DNA from: Bettongia penicillata ogilbyi
Lineage: Eukaryota > Chordata > Mammalia > Diprotodontia > Potoroidae
NCBI GenBank assembly: GCA_023548195.1
Contig: JAJHZJ010000335.1
Location: 4,745,967 to 4,809,966 of the forward strand
Direction of reading: 5' to 3'
Length of the DNA: 64,000 bases
Shown piece by piece: positions 1 through 10,400 of the stretch; within the stretch, counting starts at the first letter, position 1; every line of letters begins with the position of its first letter. A model generated the notes under the pieces. It was not told where the DNA came from, did not search any database, and was given only the letters and a program-made list of their open reading frames with translations. The position numbers and the translations under genes were made by a program.

Positions 1-420
1 TTGTGAGCCAGCCCATAACCAAAGAGGAATCGCAGGAGAAACATGCTCAGCCTTTGCCTGAAGGTTAGGGCAGGGCGGGATGCAGCCGGGCACTGCGACC
101 TCTCCAAGCAGCCCATTTCACTTGGTATGGCACCTGATCATAGGCCTCTTTTCCTTACATCAAAACATCAAAACCTACCCTCTTCACCTCCCTTGATCTG
201 ACCTCTGAGGCCAGCAGTGTCCGACTGCTCTTCTACACAGCAGCCCTTCGCCGAGCATTTGAAGACAGCTTTCATGGCCCCTGGCTGGCCCACCACAATG
301 TATTGGCTTCTTCAGGCACTCAGGGCTAGGGTCCCCTCCTCCTCCTCCTCCTCTCCCAGGGTCCCCCAAGACAGAGCCCAAGGTCAGGCCTTGTGAGAAA
401 TGGCCCCTCTCTGTCCACAG

Positions 421-509
421 AACGTCCCAGGCTCCGACTTCCTCGGCACCTACGCCAGACTGTGCAGAGAAAAGTGGGTGAACCTGTGAATATTCTCATC
501 CCGTTCCAG
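421..509 (+). CDS. MYBPC3: MYBPC3 exon: start of C8 Ig domain
   Basis: 89-nt exon with acceptor ccacag before it and donor gtcagt after it. It begins with the last two bases of a codon and ends in phase 0 with ...NILIPFQ. It encodes the linker and first strands of Ig domain C8. Confidence 0.93.
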
Positions 510-1943
510 GTCAGTGCCCTTCCTCTCCCCACCTCTCCTCACTTCGGGGCTGCTCACCAACATCACCCTCTCCAGCCTCAGAAGCTGAGGTGCCACAGGC
601 CCTAAGGACTCTATATGTCATTTTGAGCTTGAGTAGCATTTGCCAGGTAGCCTTGTGGGCTGGACCAAGAACTGCAGCTAATGAGTGTTGGCAGAGGAGG
701 AAGGGTTGTTGGGCAGCTGGTACCTGGCCCCCTACCCTTTCCTGTTCTGCCCCTTCCATTCCCCAAGAAATCCCCCCTGCACCCTCCTCACATTTGGATC
801 AGGTCAGCTGATGGCCCAGAGGTGTGGGCTGAGCACAGAGCTACCCACTAACCCACAGGGGAAGCCTCGGCCCCAGGTCACTTGGAGCAAGGAGGGGCAG
901 TCGCTGGCCGGGAATGATGTGAACATTCGCAACAGCCCAACAGACACCATCCTGTTCATCCGAGCTGCCCGCATGGACCACTCAGGCACCTACCAGGTGG
1001 CTGTGCAGATTGAGAATATGGAGGACAAGGCCATCCTAGTCCTGCAGATTGTAGGTGTGTTGGTTTGGGGGCTCTTAGCTCCAGAGCTGGCTTTTTTTTT
1101 TCCTTGGAATTCAGGAGCCACATGACCCATGTTTCAGTGATTCCCAAAGATTCTCAGCTGGTTGGACTCTCCAATGCCAAGCTAAACCCTCACTCCATCC
1201 TAATCCTTCTGCCTGAGATAAGGCCAGGATCTTGTAGTTCTTGGCTTTGTGGAGCTATCCCATGAAAAATTAGGATAGCACCTCCCCCAGCTGGCAGGGG
1301 TCAGAAGGGTCCCTAGTACCCTGGATGACCCAGGGAATATGTGAAAAGAGGCCACTTTTCTCCATGCCATTAGCAAATTTGGAAAGACAGAGGGAAGTTT
1401 AGATAGGTTCTAGGCTGACCCAGACCCTACTCTCCATAGATAAACCAAGTCCCCCCCAAGAGGTGCGAGTCACTGAAACCTGGGGCTTCAACGTGGCCCT
1501 GGAGTGGAAACCCCCCCAGGATGATGGCAACACAGAACTCTGGGGCTATACAGTGCAGAAGGCTGACAAGAAGACCATGGTAAGATGGAGGGGGGGTGCT
1601 TGATATCTCCTTCTCCCCTATGCCTGGGGGGACATGAGGGAGGAAGGAGCAGGGGGAGGGCACCATCTGCTGGGTCAGACAGACTCTTCTCCAGATGGCA
1701 GGCCATGGCCACCCCCTGCTCTGACAAGACAAGAAGGATGGGTCCAGGGGGACTGGGAAGGTCCCAGCTCTCATTCTGCTGGACTCCTTTGTCCCATGTA
1801 ACCATATTCTATCTGCCACCTCGCCACTGCCTTTGCTTACTTAGGCTGTGCCTTGCCTCTCCCAAGAAAGCTCTTCTGCCTTGTGAACTCTATTGCTTGG
1901 AATTCCTAACTCCATTTAACTCACCCTTCTACAGACCTTTTCT

Positions 1944-1983
<40 letters not shown>

Positions 1984-4522
1984 AGAGTTTCCTCTCCCTG
2001 ACAAAATCGTTCTCTTTACTTATTAGTGCTGTAAGCTCCTTGAAGGCAGGGATGGCTTCATTTCCACCTTTGTATCACCAGAACCTGCCACAGTACTTGG
2101 CACCTAGGGAGCCCTGACTGAAAGCTTCTATGACTTATCTTCCAGTTCCTAGTTAGCTGCCCCTTCACTGCACTGGTTGAGATGTTGATCAGCTCCAACA
2201 AATGTCAAGAGCCAGGGAGCAGGGTGAGCTGGTGGCTGGTAGGGACAGCGCTGCTTCCCTGGCCATCTTTCTTGCCCATCCAATAAAATGTAGGCTACTC
2301 AAGGTCAGGGACTATTTCATTTTTGTCTTTGTGCCTGGCACATAGTAGGCACTTGATAAATACTTATTGAATCAACTCTGTCTCTGCTCCCCAGGAATGG
2401 TTCACAGTTCTAGAGCATTACAGGCGCACTCACTGTGTGGTCTCTGAGCTCATAATGGGCAATCACTACTACTTCCGGGTGTTCAGTCACAACATGGTGG
2501 GAGCCAGTGAGAAAGCAGCCACCACGAAGGAGCCAGTCTTCATCCCCAAAATAGGTAGTTCCTCCTTGACAAATTAGGGGCACATGCCATTTCTCACCAA
2601 GGGCCTGACTTGAGGAGGCCCTTCCTCACAGACCCCTTTGTTGCCGGCAGGTCTCACATACCAGCCTCCCATATATAAAAGCCTTGACTTTTCTGAGGCT
2701 CCAAGCTTCACCCAGCCCCTGGTGAACCGCTCAGTTATAGCAGGCTACAATGCAGTCCTCTGTTGTGCCGTTCGAGGAAGCCCTAAGGTACAGCTACACT
2801 TCCTATTCCAAAGGGCATGGGAGGTAGGCTAAAAGGTTTTTGTACATTCCTGACTGAACCCATCACAGATCCTTAGGAAGAAGTTAAGTGGAACAGGGGT
2901 CCATCCCAAACCTTTCAGGAGACCACAGTAAGACTCTGCTTTCACATAAAATATTAGAATAAGTTGTTGACCCAAATACAATTTATCCATAACTTATGGT
3001 TGTGGTTCCTAGATATCATCCACAGGAACTAGGTTTAAAGGCCTATGGCAGGGTTTGGCACAAGTCCTCTGGTGATCCCAGAGCCCTTCAATAGTCCTTG
3101 AAGGGGGAAATGTAGGTACCCATTTCCCCAGAGTTTCTGGCAGACTTGGTCATCTTATTCCCCTCCCCTTTGCCTTGGTTAACAGCCCAAGATCTCCTGG
3201 TTCAAGAATGGACTGAACCTGGGGGAGGATGCCCGTTTCCGTATGTTCAGCAAGCAGGGGGTGCTGACCTTGGAAATCCGAAAACCCTGCCCCTTTGATG
3301 GGGGTGCTTATGTCTGTCATGCCATCAATACCCAGGGGGAAGCCCAGTGTGAGTGCCGTCTGGAGGTGCGAGGTGAGGATGGGGCCTGGGCACTGGGGAC
3401 GAGAGAAATAATGGAGGATGGAGGTGAGGGAAAGCAAGGATTAGGGAGGGATACCTTGTTCCTCCTCAGAAGCCAAGAAACTGCTCTTAGAAAGGCACCA
3501 GGAGAGTTTTTGGCTGGAGTCTGAATCCTCATAGGATGACTGACTTAGCATTGCATGTGACCTTGAAAATTATATTTATAGATGAGGAAATTGTGGCCCA
3601 GAGAAGCTGTGATTTCTTCAGATTAACACACATAGTAAACAGATAGCCACGAAGTGCAGTGGTTAAAGCACTGGCCTTGGAGGCAGGAAGGCCTGAGTAG
3701 GAATCTTGCCTCAGACAGTAACTGGGTGCTCCTGGGCGAGTTACTTCATCTGGGCCTCAGTTTACCCATCTGAAAAACAGCACCTCTTTCACAGGATTGT
3801 TGTCAGGATCCAATGAGATAATACAGGCAAAGTGCTTGGCAGACTTTAAAGTGCTCTATCCCTGTCAGCTATAACGGTATTACCACTGTAGTACTGTCAT
3901 TAAGATACAGCTGCTCTTGACCCCAAATCTGGTGACCTCACTGCCTGTGCAGTCTTCCTCCTCCCTGAAGCCCATCCTTGATTCAGTCTCTTCCATTATA
4001 AAGAAGACAGGAAATTACCACTCCAGGTTTAATGAGCTTGTCCTCCACAGCTCCTTCCAAGACACTGATAAAAATGAGACAGCTGCTGTACAGCAGAAAA
4101 ATCAATGGGGCTGGAGTCACCAGACCTGGCTTCAGATCCTACCTGTACCTCTGGGCAAGTTACCCTCCATCTGGAAAGCCCCTCAGATTCGGACTAGCTG
4201 GTTCTTAAGGTCTTTTGTGGCTCTGAGTCTATGATCCTAAGAGGAGTGATGGGGAGCATTAGCCGCGCATATGAGGTGTCCCCACCAAGGAAATGGACCC
4301 CCAATTTGTTCTGGGCAGAAAGATCCTTTCCCTTGCAGTTTTTGTAGCCAAGTAGAGGTGGAGGTGAGCATGGAGAGGAAACCTGCACAGCCAAACCCAA
4401 CAGAGAAAGTGCTCCTAAGGTCTTTTCTAGAAAGGCTAGAATCAGTTGGAAAGGGGTGAGTCTGTGGAATTGGGTTAAACTAAGGGCTCCCCATCTCTTT
4501 CTCCTTTATAGTGCCTCAATAA
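421..4522 (+). CDS. MYBPC3: MYBPC3, cardiac myosin-binding protein C, 3' part (last seven coding exons)
   Basis: Cardiac myosin-binding protein C is a thick-filament protein of the sarcomere A-band. Its C-terminal domains anchor it to the myosin rod and titin. Seven coding exons are visible: 421-509, 859-1054, 1440-1579, 2395-2554, 2651-2787, 3186-3372 and 4512-4522, all with AG/GT borders and matching phases. Together they encode the last 305 residues. They read as the C8 Ig domain (RLPRHLRQ..., [14 protein letters not shown]), the C9 fibronectin III domain ([24 protein letters not shown]) and the C10 Ig domain ([33 protein letters not shown]). The protein ends VPQ, as in human. Upstream exons lie outside the window; positions 1-420 look intronic. 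The cardiac paralogue, rather than MYBPC1 or MYBPC2, is chosen from close agreement with remembered human MYBPC3 and from the MADD/NR1H3 synteny. Confidence 0.96.
859..1054 (+). CDS. MYBPC3: MYBPC3 exon: rest of C8 Ig domain
   Basis: 196-nt exon from GKPRPQVTW to ...VLQIV plus one base. It has the Ig signature W, then DHSGTYQV. Donor gtgtgt follows. Confidence 0.95.
1440..1579 (+). CDS. MYBPC3: MYBPC3 exon: first half of C9 fibronectin III domain
   Basis: 140-nt exon encoding DKPSPPQEV to ...QKADKKTM, phase 2 to 0, donor gtaaga. [18 protein letters not shown] is the FnIII core tryptophan region. Confidence 0.95.
1946..1981. repeat. (CT)n microsatellite in a MYBPC3 intron
   Basis: About 17 uninterrupted CT units in the intron between the exons at 1440-1579 and 2395-2554. 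Confidence 0.95.
2280..2375 (+). repeat. L2-type LINE 3' tail
   Basis: It has the L2 3'-end phrase 'gtgcctggcacatagtagg' followed by 'aaatacttattgaat'. It lies just upstream of the exon at 2395. Confidence 0.7.
2395..2554 (+). CDS. MYBPC3: MYBPC3 exon: second half of C9 fibronectin III domain
   Basis: 160-nt exon encoding [11 protein letters not shown] to ...VFIPKI plus one base. It has the FnIII F-strand YYFRVFSHN. Donor gtagtt follows. Confidence 0.95.
2651..2787 (+). CDS. MYBPC3: MYBPC3 exon: C9-C10 linker and start of C10 Ig domain
   Basis: 137-nt exon encoding [18 protein letters not shown] to ...CCAVRGSPK, phase 0 at the end, donor gtacag. It includes the first conserved Ig cysteine region. 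Confidence 0.95.
3186..3372 (+). CDS. MYBPC3: MYBPC3 exon: C10 Ig domain, main part
   Basis: 187-nt exon encoding [16 protein letters not shown] to ...CECRLEVR plus one base. GGAYVCHA gives the second Ig cysteine. C10 is the myosin-rod binding domain. Donor gtgagg follows. Confidence 0.96.
3555..3892 (+). repeat. MIR/CORE-type SINE sequence in the last MYBPC3 introns
   Basis: A tRNA-like head (gtgcagtggttaaagcactgg) is followed by the CORE phrase and an L2-like 3' end at about 3643-3892. A second fragment in the opposite orientation (gatgaggaaattgtggccca) precedes it at 3555-3640. Confidence 0.8.
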
Positions 4523-4549
4523 CTAGGCCGGAGACCCCAGAAAGGCCAG
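4512..4549 (+). CDS. MYBPC3: MYBPC3 stop-codon exon (coding part 4512-4522)
   Basis: The short 38-nt exon supplies the last residues V-P-Q and the stop TAA at 4520-4522, then a donor gtaagt at 4550. The 3' UTR is therefore split by an intron just after the stop, as in the human gene. Confidence 0.88.
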
Positions 4550-4668
4550 GTAAGTCCCCTTAGTCAAGGGCTCTCAGCTGGCTTCCTCTGGATGTCTCTG
4601 CTGAAGCTGTTTTTGGGGACAGGCGGGTGTGGAGCACAGGCCACTCACAGCTGTACCCTCTGTCCCAG

Positions 4669-4875
4669 GTGCTATCAGGACCCCAGCCCTGACCCTGGAG
4701 GAAACCAATCTTTCTGCTGTGGTGTTTGTGTGTGGGTGCTGGGGGTGGGAGGGAGGAAGGGAGGGAGGGAGGGAGATAACTCAGGCCCTCCTGCTTCAGG
4801 CAGCTGTGGGGGATGGGTGGGGGAGGGGGATTCTGTTTGAACCCTGAGGAAATAAAAGTGAGATGAAACGATGGG
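4669..4875 (+). other. MYBPC3: MYBPC3 terminal 3' UTR exon
   Basis: Acceptor tgtcccag precedes 4669. The exon carries a purine-rich GGGA run and ends shortly after the AATAAA at 4851. The exact cleavage site is inferred. Confidence 0.75.
4851..4856 (+). terminator. MYBPC3: MYBPC3 polyadenylation signal AATAAA
   Basis: Canonical AATAAA about 180 nt into the terminal exon. Cleavage is expected 10-30 nt downstream. Confidence 0.85.
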
Positions 4876-4879
4876 GTTG

Positions 4880-6484
4880 AGGCTGCGGTTCACATCAGCA
4901 CCGGGCAGGCTCTACTGTCTCCCTGTCTACGGGAGTTAGCTGGCCGAGGAGCTTTGCCAACTGAGGGGCCATGCACCGAAAGCGGATTTGTCAGAGCTTC
5001 CCCTTAGCACACTGGATTAATAAACAGTTTGATCAGTCCATAACCTGGCTCTCATTACTGCTCAGCCTGGCCAAAGGGGAATTGTGGGGGAAGTTGGCCT
5101 CCAGAGGAGGAGTGGTCACAGTGACCCATGCCAAGCCAAGGCCTAGGCTGCACAGTGGGCTCTTTGGGAGCCTAACAGCCTGTTGGGGTGGTAGCCAGCT
5201 TGGGATCTGAACTGAAGCAAGGGAAGCTGACTCCCCTACCTTTGTTCTTTGGCTGTTCACATCCTGCTGGGTGGTGCAGTGGATAGAGCACCAGTGCAGG
5301 AGTCAGGACCTGAGTTCAAATCTCACCTCAGACACTTGACACTCACTAGCTGTGTGACCTTGGGCAAGTCACTTAACCATAATTGCCTCATCCTGGGTCA
5401 TCTCTAGTCATCCTGATGAGTATCTGGTCACTGGATTCAAATGGCTCTGGAGGAGAAGTGAGGCTGGTGACCTGCACAGACCTCCCTCCCTCAAAACAAA
5501 GTCAAGTGCAAGTCACGCCATCATTTCTCTGATGGCATGGTCTTCTTTGGCCACAAAGGACGAACACACGCTCACATCCAGTGGTAATCTGCTTGGTCAC
5601 CAGAGTTCCCCTTTGCTTCCCAACCCTGCTCAGCTCCTGCTGAGTCAGAGAGACCCCAAAGCCCCACACTACAGTCTCTACCCTCCCTAGGGAAGGAAGG
5701 GGAGGAGGACCAGATGAAGAGACCCTGCAGGATGAGGAGTCACTTTCATTATCCCCCAGCAGAACTCTGACATGGGGGTGTCATCCATATATAAGGAGGC
5801 CAGAAGATGCTGTCCCCTGAGACCTGGAGGTTAATTGTTGAAAGCGAGGGAAACTTACTTGGAAATCTAACCTATAATATGTGCCTATAGACTAGGCCCA
5901 AGACCTCTGCCCCACCAGACCGTGGAGTGTAATGGAAAGGTGACTGGTCTAACCAAACATGAGTTCCAGTTCCAACTCTGTGGGAGAGCAGGTGATGGAA
6001 GCCAAGTCCCCTTACTGCCTGAGGCACTCCTAGCTCCCACTCAGATGCCCCAGCCCTGAATGCTCAGAGCCCAAAGTCCAATCAGATGGATCACAAGGTC
6101 CCTCTGGTGGCCAACACAACTCACAGCAGAACTTCACATCACTGCCATCTTTACATGGGAGGGAAGTTTGGTCATGGGCTGTACCTCAGCCCCACGCCAA
6201 AGTTGGTCCAAGGCCAGGGAGTGCAGGCCCCTAACCCCAGAGGCGAGAAAACCCCAAACAAGAGGCACCAGCCTCCCCTGCTAGGAGGGTAGGACCCCTC
6301 ACTAGCAACAGAATGCCAGGGCAGAGGCTGGGGCTGCTTTAGCCTCGGGTGGCCCTGGGTACTGTCCTCAGGCTGCTTCCTGGGGGCCAGAACCAGCAGT
6401 AGGAGTGATGGGAGGGGGGACACCAGGGCTGGGAGGGGCCTTCTGGAAAGGAAGGGGCTGGGTTCTAATCCAGGCACCTGGGGA
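4880..6484. other. Intergenic spacer between the MYBPC3 and MADD 3' ends
   Basis: The two genes converge tail to tail across about 1.6 kb. Apart from the SINE at 5266-5575 I see no exon-like block, no RNA gene and no long ORF with coding character. The small spacer agrees with the human arrangement. Confidence 0.8.
5266..5575 (+). repeat. Marsupial tRNA-derived SINE, near full length
   Basis: The head reads 'ggtggtgcagtggatagagc'. A CORE part follows (gagttcaaatctcacctcag, gtgtgaccttgggcaagtca). The long lineage-typical body contains 'tctggtcactggattcaaat', then 'caaagtcaagtgcaagtca' and 'tggccacaaaggacgaacac'. A second, inverted copy of the same body lies at 58390-58680, so the family is repeated within this window. 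Assignment to a WSINE/MAR1-like family is from memory. Confidence 0.85.
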
Positions 6485-6501
6485 GTCAAGGGGAGAGGAT
6501 G

Positions 6502-6507
6502 TTTATT
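6502..6507 (-). terminator. MADD: MADD polyadenylation signal AATAAA
   Basis: TTTATT on the + strand gives AATAAA on the transcript, about 875 nt after the stop. The downstream end faces the MYBPC3 3' end. Confidence 0.82.
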
Positions 6508-7173
6508 TCACATTCACAGACATGGCTGTACATGGTCTATAAATAATGTAGCACGGAGATATGTACACCCATCCCTTGCCCGCCTGAGAAGCCCAGGTAG
6601 GCAGCATCTGAAGACAGATATTTACACTGAACTTGGCCCTCCTCAGCCCCCCTCTGGTTCAGTCCAGGTAGAGTGGCCACTGGTACCTGGGCCCAAGGAG
6701 GCCCCACCACTCTCAAGTCCTCCATGCCAATGAATGGAGGTGGGGGCAGCAGGTGCAGGGGAGAGGGCATGACTGATTACCTCTCCAGCCATCACTACTG
6801 GGTCTCCCCCTTCACCTACCCCCTGCTGGGGAGAGGAGGGCTTCGGCCTGTTCTCATTCTCCAGTGAAGGGACCTATTCCAGAAGACCAGGTGTACACTC
6901 TGAGGGACTGGGGGCAGGTCCCGCTGTGCAGGGGCAGGAATTTTCCCTGGAGGGTTAAAGTGCCAAGGACACAGAAAGGGAAATACACAACACACAGGTC
7001 ACAAGGATATGAGCAGTACACACACGTGGCCACTCCCCAGTTTGTGGAAGCCAACGGACTTCAGAGAGACCTACAGATTGTAGTCCTGGGAAGTGGGCAG
7101 ATTTGACTTGGCCAGGGTCAAAGCAGGGAAAAAGAGGTCAGCTTGGCCCTGCTAGAGAGACACACGTACACAT

Positions 7174-7175
<2 letters not shown>

Positions 7176-7223
<48 letters not shown>
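7176..7223. repeat. (CA)24 microsatellite in the MADD 3' UTR
   Basis: Uninterrupted CA dinucleotides, read as (UG)n in the MADD transcript. Confidence 0.97.
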
Positions 7224-7225
<2 letters not shown>

Positions 7226-7379
7226 GACCAGGCACAGGCAGGAGCCCGAGCTGAGTCAGGGACAGGGCTTGTAGAGAACACACAATATCCAGTCTCAGTG
7301 ACAACATTAACGTGCACTCCAAAGGAAGCCAGAGCCAGGAGATGGCTCTGGGCAGGGGCAGCTGCCAAACTCTCCTTCA

Positions 7380-7487
7380 TCAGCTGGAGACTGGCCGGGG
7401 GGGTTTGCTCCTGCTCTCAGCCTCCTTGCTCTGAGCAGCAGCCACGTAAGAGAAGAGACACAACACGGAGTAACAGATCTCGTGGGC
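7380..7487 (-). CDS. MADD: MADD exon 36 coding part (C-terminus, stop)
   Basis: 108 nt, [18 protein letters not shown] to ...KPPRPVSS then TGA (7380-7382), immediately followed by a second [12 protein letters not shown] replaces human VHSSEEDLRT before the conserved end. Confidence 0.95.
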   Translation of the reverse strand, partial: AHEICYSVLCLFSYVAAAQSKEAESRSKPPRPVSS

Positions 7488-10400
7488 CTGCAGGGAGAAG
7501 AGACCCAGACGTGTCACCGCCAGGGCAGGGAGCACAAGCCACACACGTGTAACACCTGTGAGAGGGGACTCCTGCCTCGGTGGCAGGAGAAGGGGAGGGC
7601 TTGTTTCTGGCTCTCTTGGGTCCTTGACACCACCAGCCTGGTCATGCTTCCTGCTCCTCCCCTGGGCTCAGCAGGGGCCCACCCCCCACCTGTCTGAAGG
7701 ACCCCAGCAGCCTGGCAGGGAGGGGTGGGCACTCACCATCGGCGTCTTGTACTTGTGGCTCACCACTTCTTTAGTTTCAGGAACTAAAACCAGGCGGGCA
7801 AGAGACAAAACAGAGAGTTCAAAATGGAGAGCCGCAGCTCAGGGGCAGTGGGCCCTCCAGGCAGCAGCACAGGGAGGCCGGCATTCCCTCCCTTCCAGGC
7901 CCCTCACAGTGGCTGTGTCAGCCAAGGCCAGAGAGATGGGCAGCCATGGGCCCCTGCCCGGGCCTCAGGACCCCGTAGCTGCTGGGGGTGGACTTAGAGC
8001 CACAGTCTGGGAGGAGACTGACCCCTCCTGCCTGAGCAGTGTTTGGCTATCAGCTCCCTCAGTGTGCCCGGCGCTCAGTCAGGAGAAGCCCACCTGGAGG
8101 GCTGCTGCTTGTCCCCCTGTCTGAGTGGGAGGGCTTGGGGTGACCAGCACAATCCCTCCATCCCCATATCCCTGCACAAGAGCCCCCAGGGCTAGAAGAA
8201 AAAGAACAGTAGAGGCAATGCTAAACCCACCAGGCTTGTAATGGTTTTCTCCCTGAGCGGTGGGAGTGAGCCAGGCCTGCCCGTGTGAGGGAGAGCGTCA
8301 GAGGGCTCTGGAGCAGACACACCGAGCAGAACGTACAGGCGAGCACAGCACCCAGGTAGTGGGAAGGAAAGGGAGCGACACAGGCAAATACACACATGAC
8401 CACAGCCCAGAACGCAAGGCTGAGAGTGGGCCCTGCTCCCGCCATGCAGGGGCCACAGGGAACTGGGCTCAGCTGGGGCAGCCGCCACGGGGGCCCCTTG
8501 GGCCCAAGAGCAGAGGAGCAGCCCCCGGTGCCAGAGAGAGGGAGAGGAAGACCAGCTGACCACAACTAATCCTGACCAGGGAAGGAGAACGATAGCCCGC
8601 CCAATCCCTGCTCCCCAGTGGGGAGTCTGGCAGGAAGAGATGGGGAGAGAACTCACAGAACCAAGGAGCCGGGTTTGGGGAGATAGAGGGTGGAAAGACA
8701 AAGGGAGAGAAGAAAGAGTCAGCAGTGTGGCTGCAGGGAGCCCCCTGCCCTTGGCAGGGACTGAGGCCAGGGGCCAGGGGCCAGCACGAGCTGAGATCAC
8801 TTTACCTGCTGGAGAACGAAGGTTTTCATAGCAGCGACGAAGGGGCGCAAGAGAGTGAAGCGGAAACACAGCAGGAACTCAAAGCCCCAGGTGCCAGCCC
8901 CTCCTCACTACCCCTGGCCTGGGGGTCACGGCTCTCCCAGCTCTCCCTGGGTGCCCCAAGTGTCTCTGACTTCCAGCTCTTCACGGACTCGACCTACTCT
9001 CCATCTCCTTGTGCCCCCCCCGTACTGACTCTGGAGCACAGAGACTTCCCAGCCCACAGCCTGAGAACATGGAGGGTGCGCAGAGGGGCAGGCTGGGTGG
9101 CACAGCACGTGGGCAATGACGCTGAGCTCCTGGCAACGACCAGGCCAGGCGGAGGAGGGTGCAGATACTCCCTAGGCCTTCTCCTTCTCTCCTTGTACCT
9201 GATTCTCTAGAATCTGGCTGTTGTCTCTGTCCCTGAGGGCTCTGATCTCTCCCCTGCTCTGCGGCCTTATTCCCCTTGGGCCTACTGTCTCTGGTTCCAT
9301 CCTGACCCCTGGCCCCTGGCACCTGCCCCGCCAGCCCCTCCTCCAGCACTCAGAGGTTTGAGTTACTGCCATGTGAGTCCAGACCTAAGAGCAAAAGAGT
9401 GTAATTACCAAATTCCTCCAGGACAAAGACGCCTCGAACTGTATTGCACTTTTTAATGTGATTCAGCTCTATGAAAACCTGCAAAAGAAGGAGGGAAGAG
9501 GGATGGCATCAGGCCCCAGCGTTGCCCCAAGAGCCCAGCCTCCCAGCTGCGGCCCCACCCACACGAGGGAAGACATTTCCCCAAAGGAGGACGGGAGAAT
9601 CCACACACACGCAACTCAAAAGGCTAAGAAGCGAAGACAGCAGAAAGGGCGTGTACCTTCCGCTCCTGGCCGGAGGAGAAAGCATGGGAGAGAAATGAAG
9701 TGGTTAGTTTTATTGGCCACCCCCAACCCTTCGGCCCCTCTACCGGTCTGGGCCGCTGCACCTAGGCCCCTGCCTTGGGCAGGCCTCTACGCCCGAGGGC
9801 CTCCCACGTGGCCCACCATGCATCCTCCTCCGGCGCAGAGGGCTGGCACGGGTGGGAGACTCCCCTCAGACTGCATGGGACTGGAAAGGGCCTGGATAGG
9901 AGCAGGGGTGGGGTGGGGGGCCATGGAGTGGGGAGATGCCCCTTTGGAATAAGGGCTAGTGACTTATAGCAAGAGGCTGGGGCACAGATTTCTGAGGGCC
10001 ACACTGCCTCCAATTTACATAGTAGAAGAGGAAAGGAGGTCACAAAGGCAGGAGTCCGGGGCTCCATACGCCTTCTCTCTGGGACAAACCATGGGTGGAC
10101 AAAACCCTTAGGTAACAGTCTGTATAGACATCGAGTCAGGGCATTAAAGCAGTTACGGAGTCTAAGAGGGTCAGCGGGGGACAATAAACTGGACAGGGTA
10201 GCTGGGTGTGCTGGCCAAGTCTTATCAGGCTGGAAGAGTACTACAGAAGGTCCTTTTCCCAGAAGGTACTGGAACCCTCATGGATATGAAAAGCAGTCAG
10301 GTCAGGTCCCTAGACAGATTCCCCCAAATCCCACAATGAGAAGGCACTCGGGGCTGCCAGGCTGGTTGGGCAGCTGCTTCCAGTAACCCCAACACTGCCC

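Larger units (their letters stand above)
6486..7379 (-). other. MADD: MADD 3' UTR
   Basis: About 0.9 kb from the stop to the polyadenylation signal. It contains a (TG)n tract on the mRNA strand (7176-7223). The distal end around 6500-6570 (ATTTATAGACCATGTACAG on the mRNA strand) looks conserved. Confidence 0.8.

Noticed and set aside
5266..5575. tRNA gene, from A/B-box-like sequence
   Set aside because: The tRNA-like head belongs to a SINE. The cloverleaf is not complete and the body matches another SINE copy in the window.
7558..8124. 188-codon plus-strand ORF
   Set aside because: It is a shadow ORF antisense to MADD exon 35 and adjoining introns, with no recognisable protein features.
8192..8869. 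225-codon minus-strand ORF between MADD exons 34 and 35
   Set aside because: It lies in an intron, has no domain-like sequence, and overlaps several other open frames in GC-rich DNA. Only a 24-codon piece is discussed, as a possible cassette.
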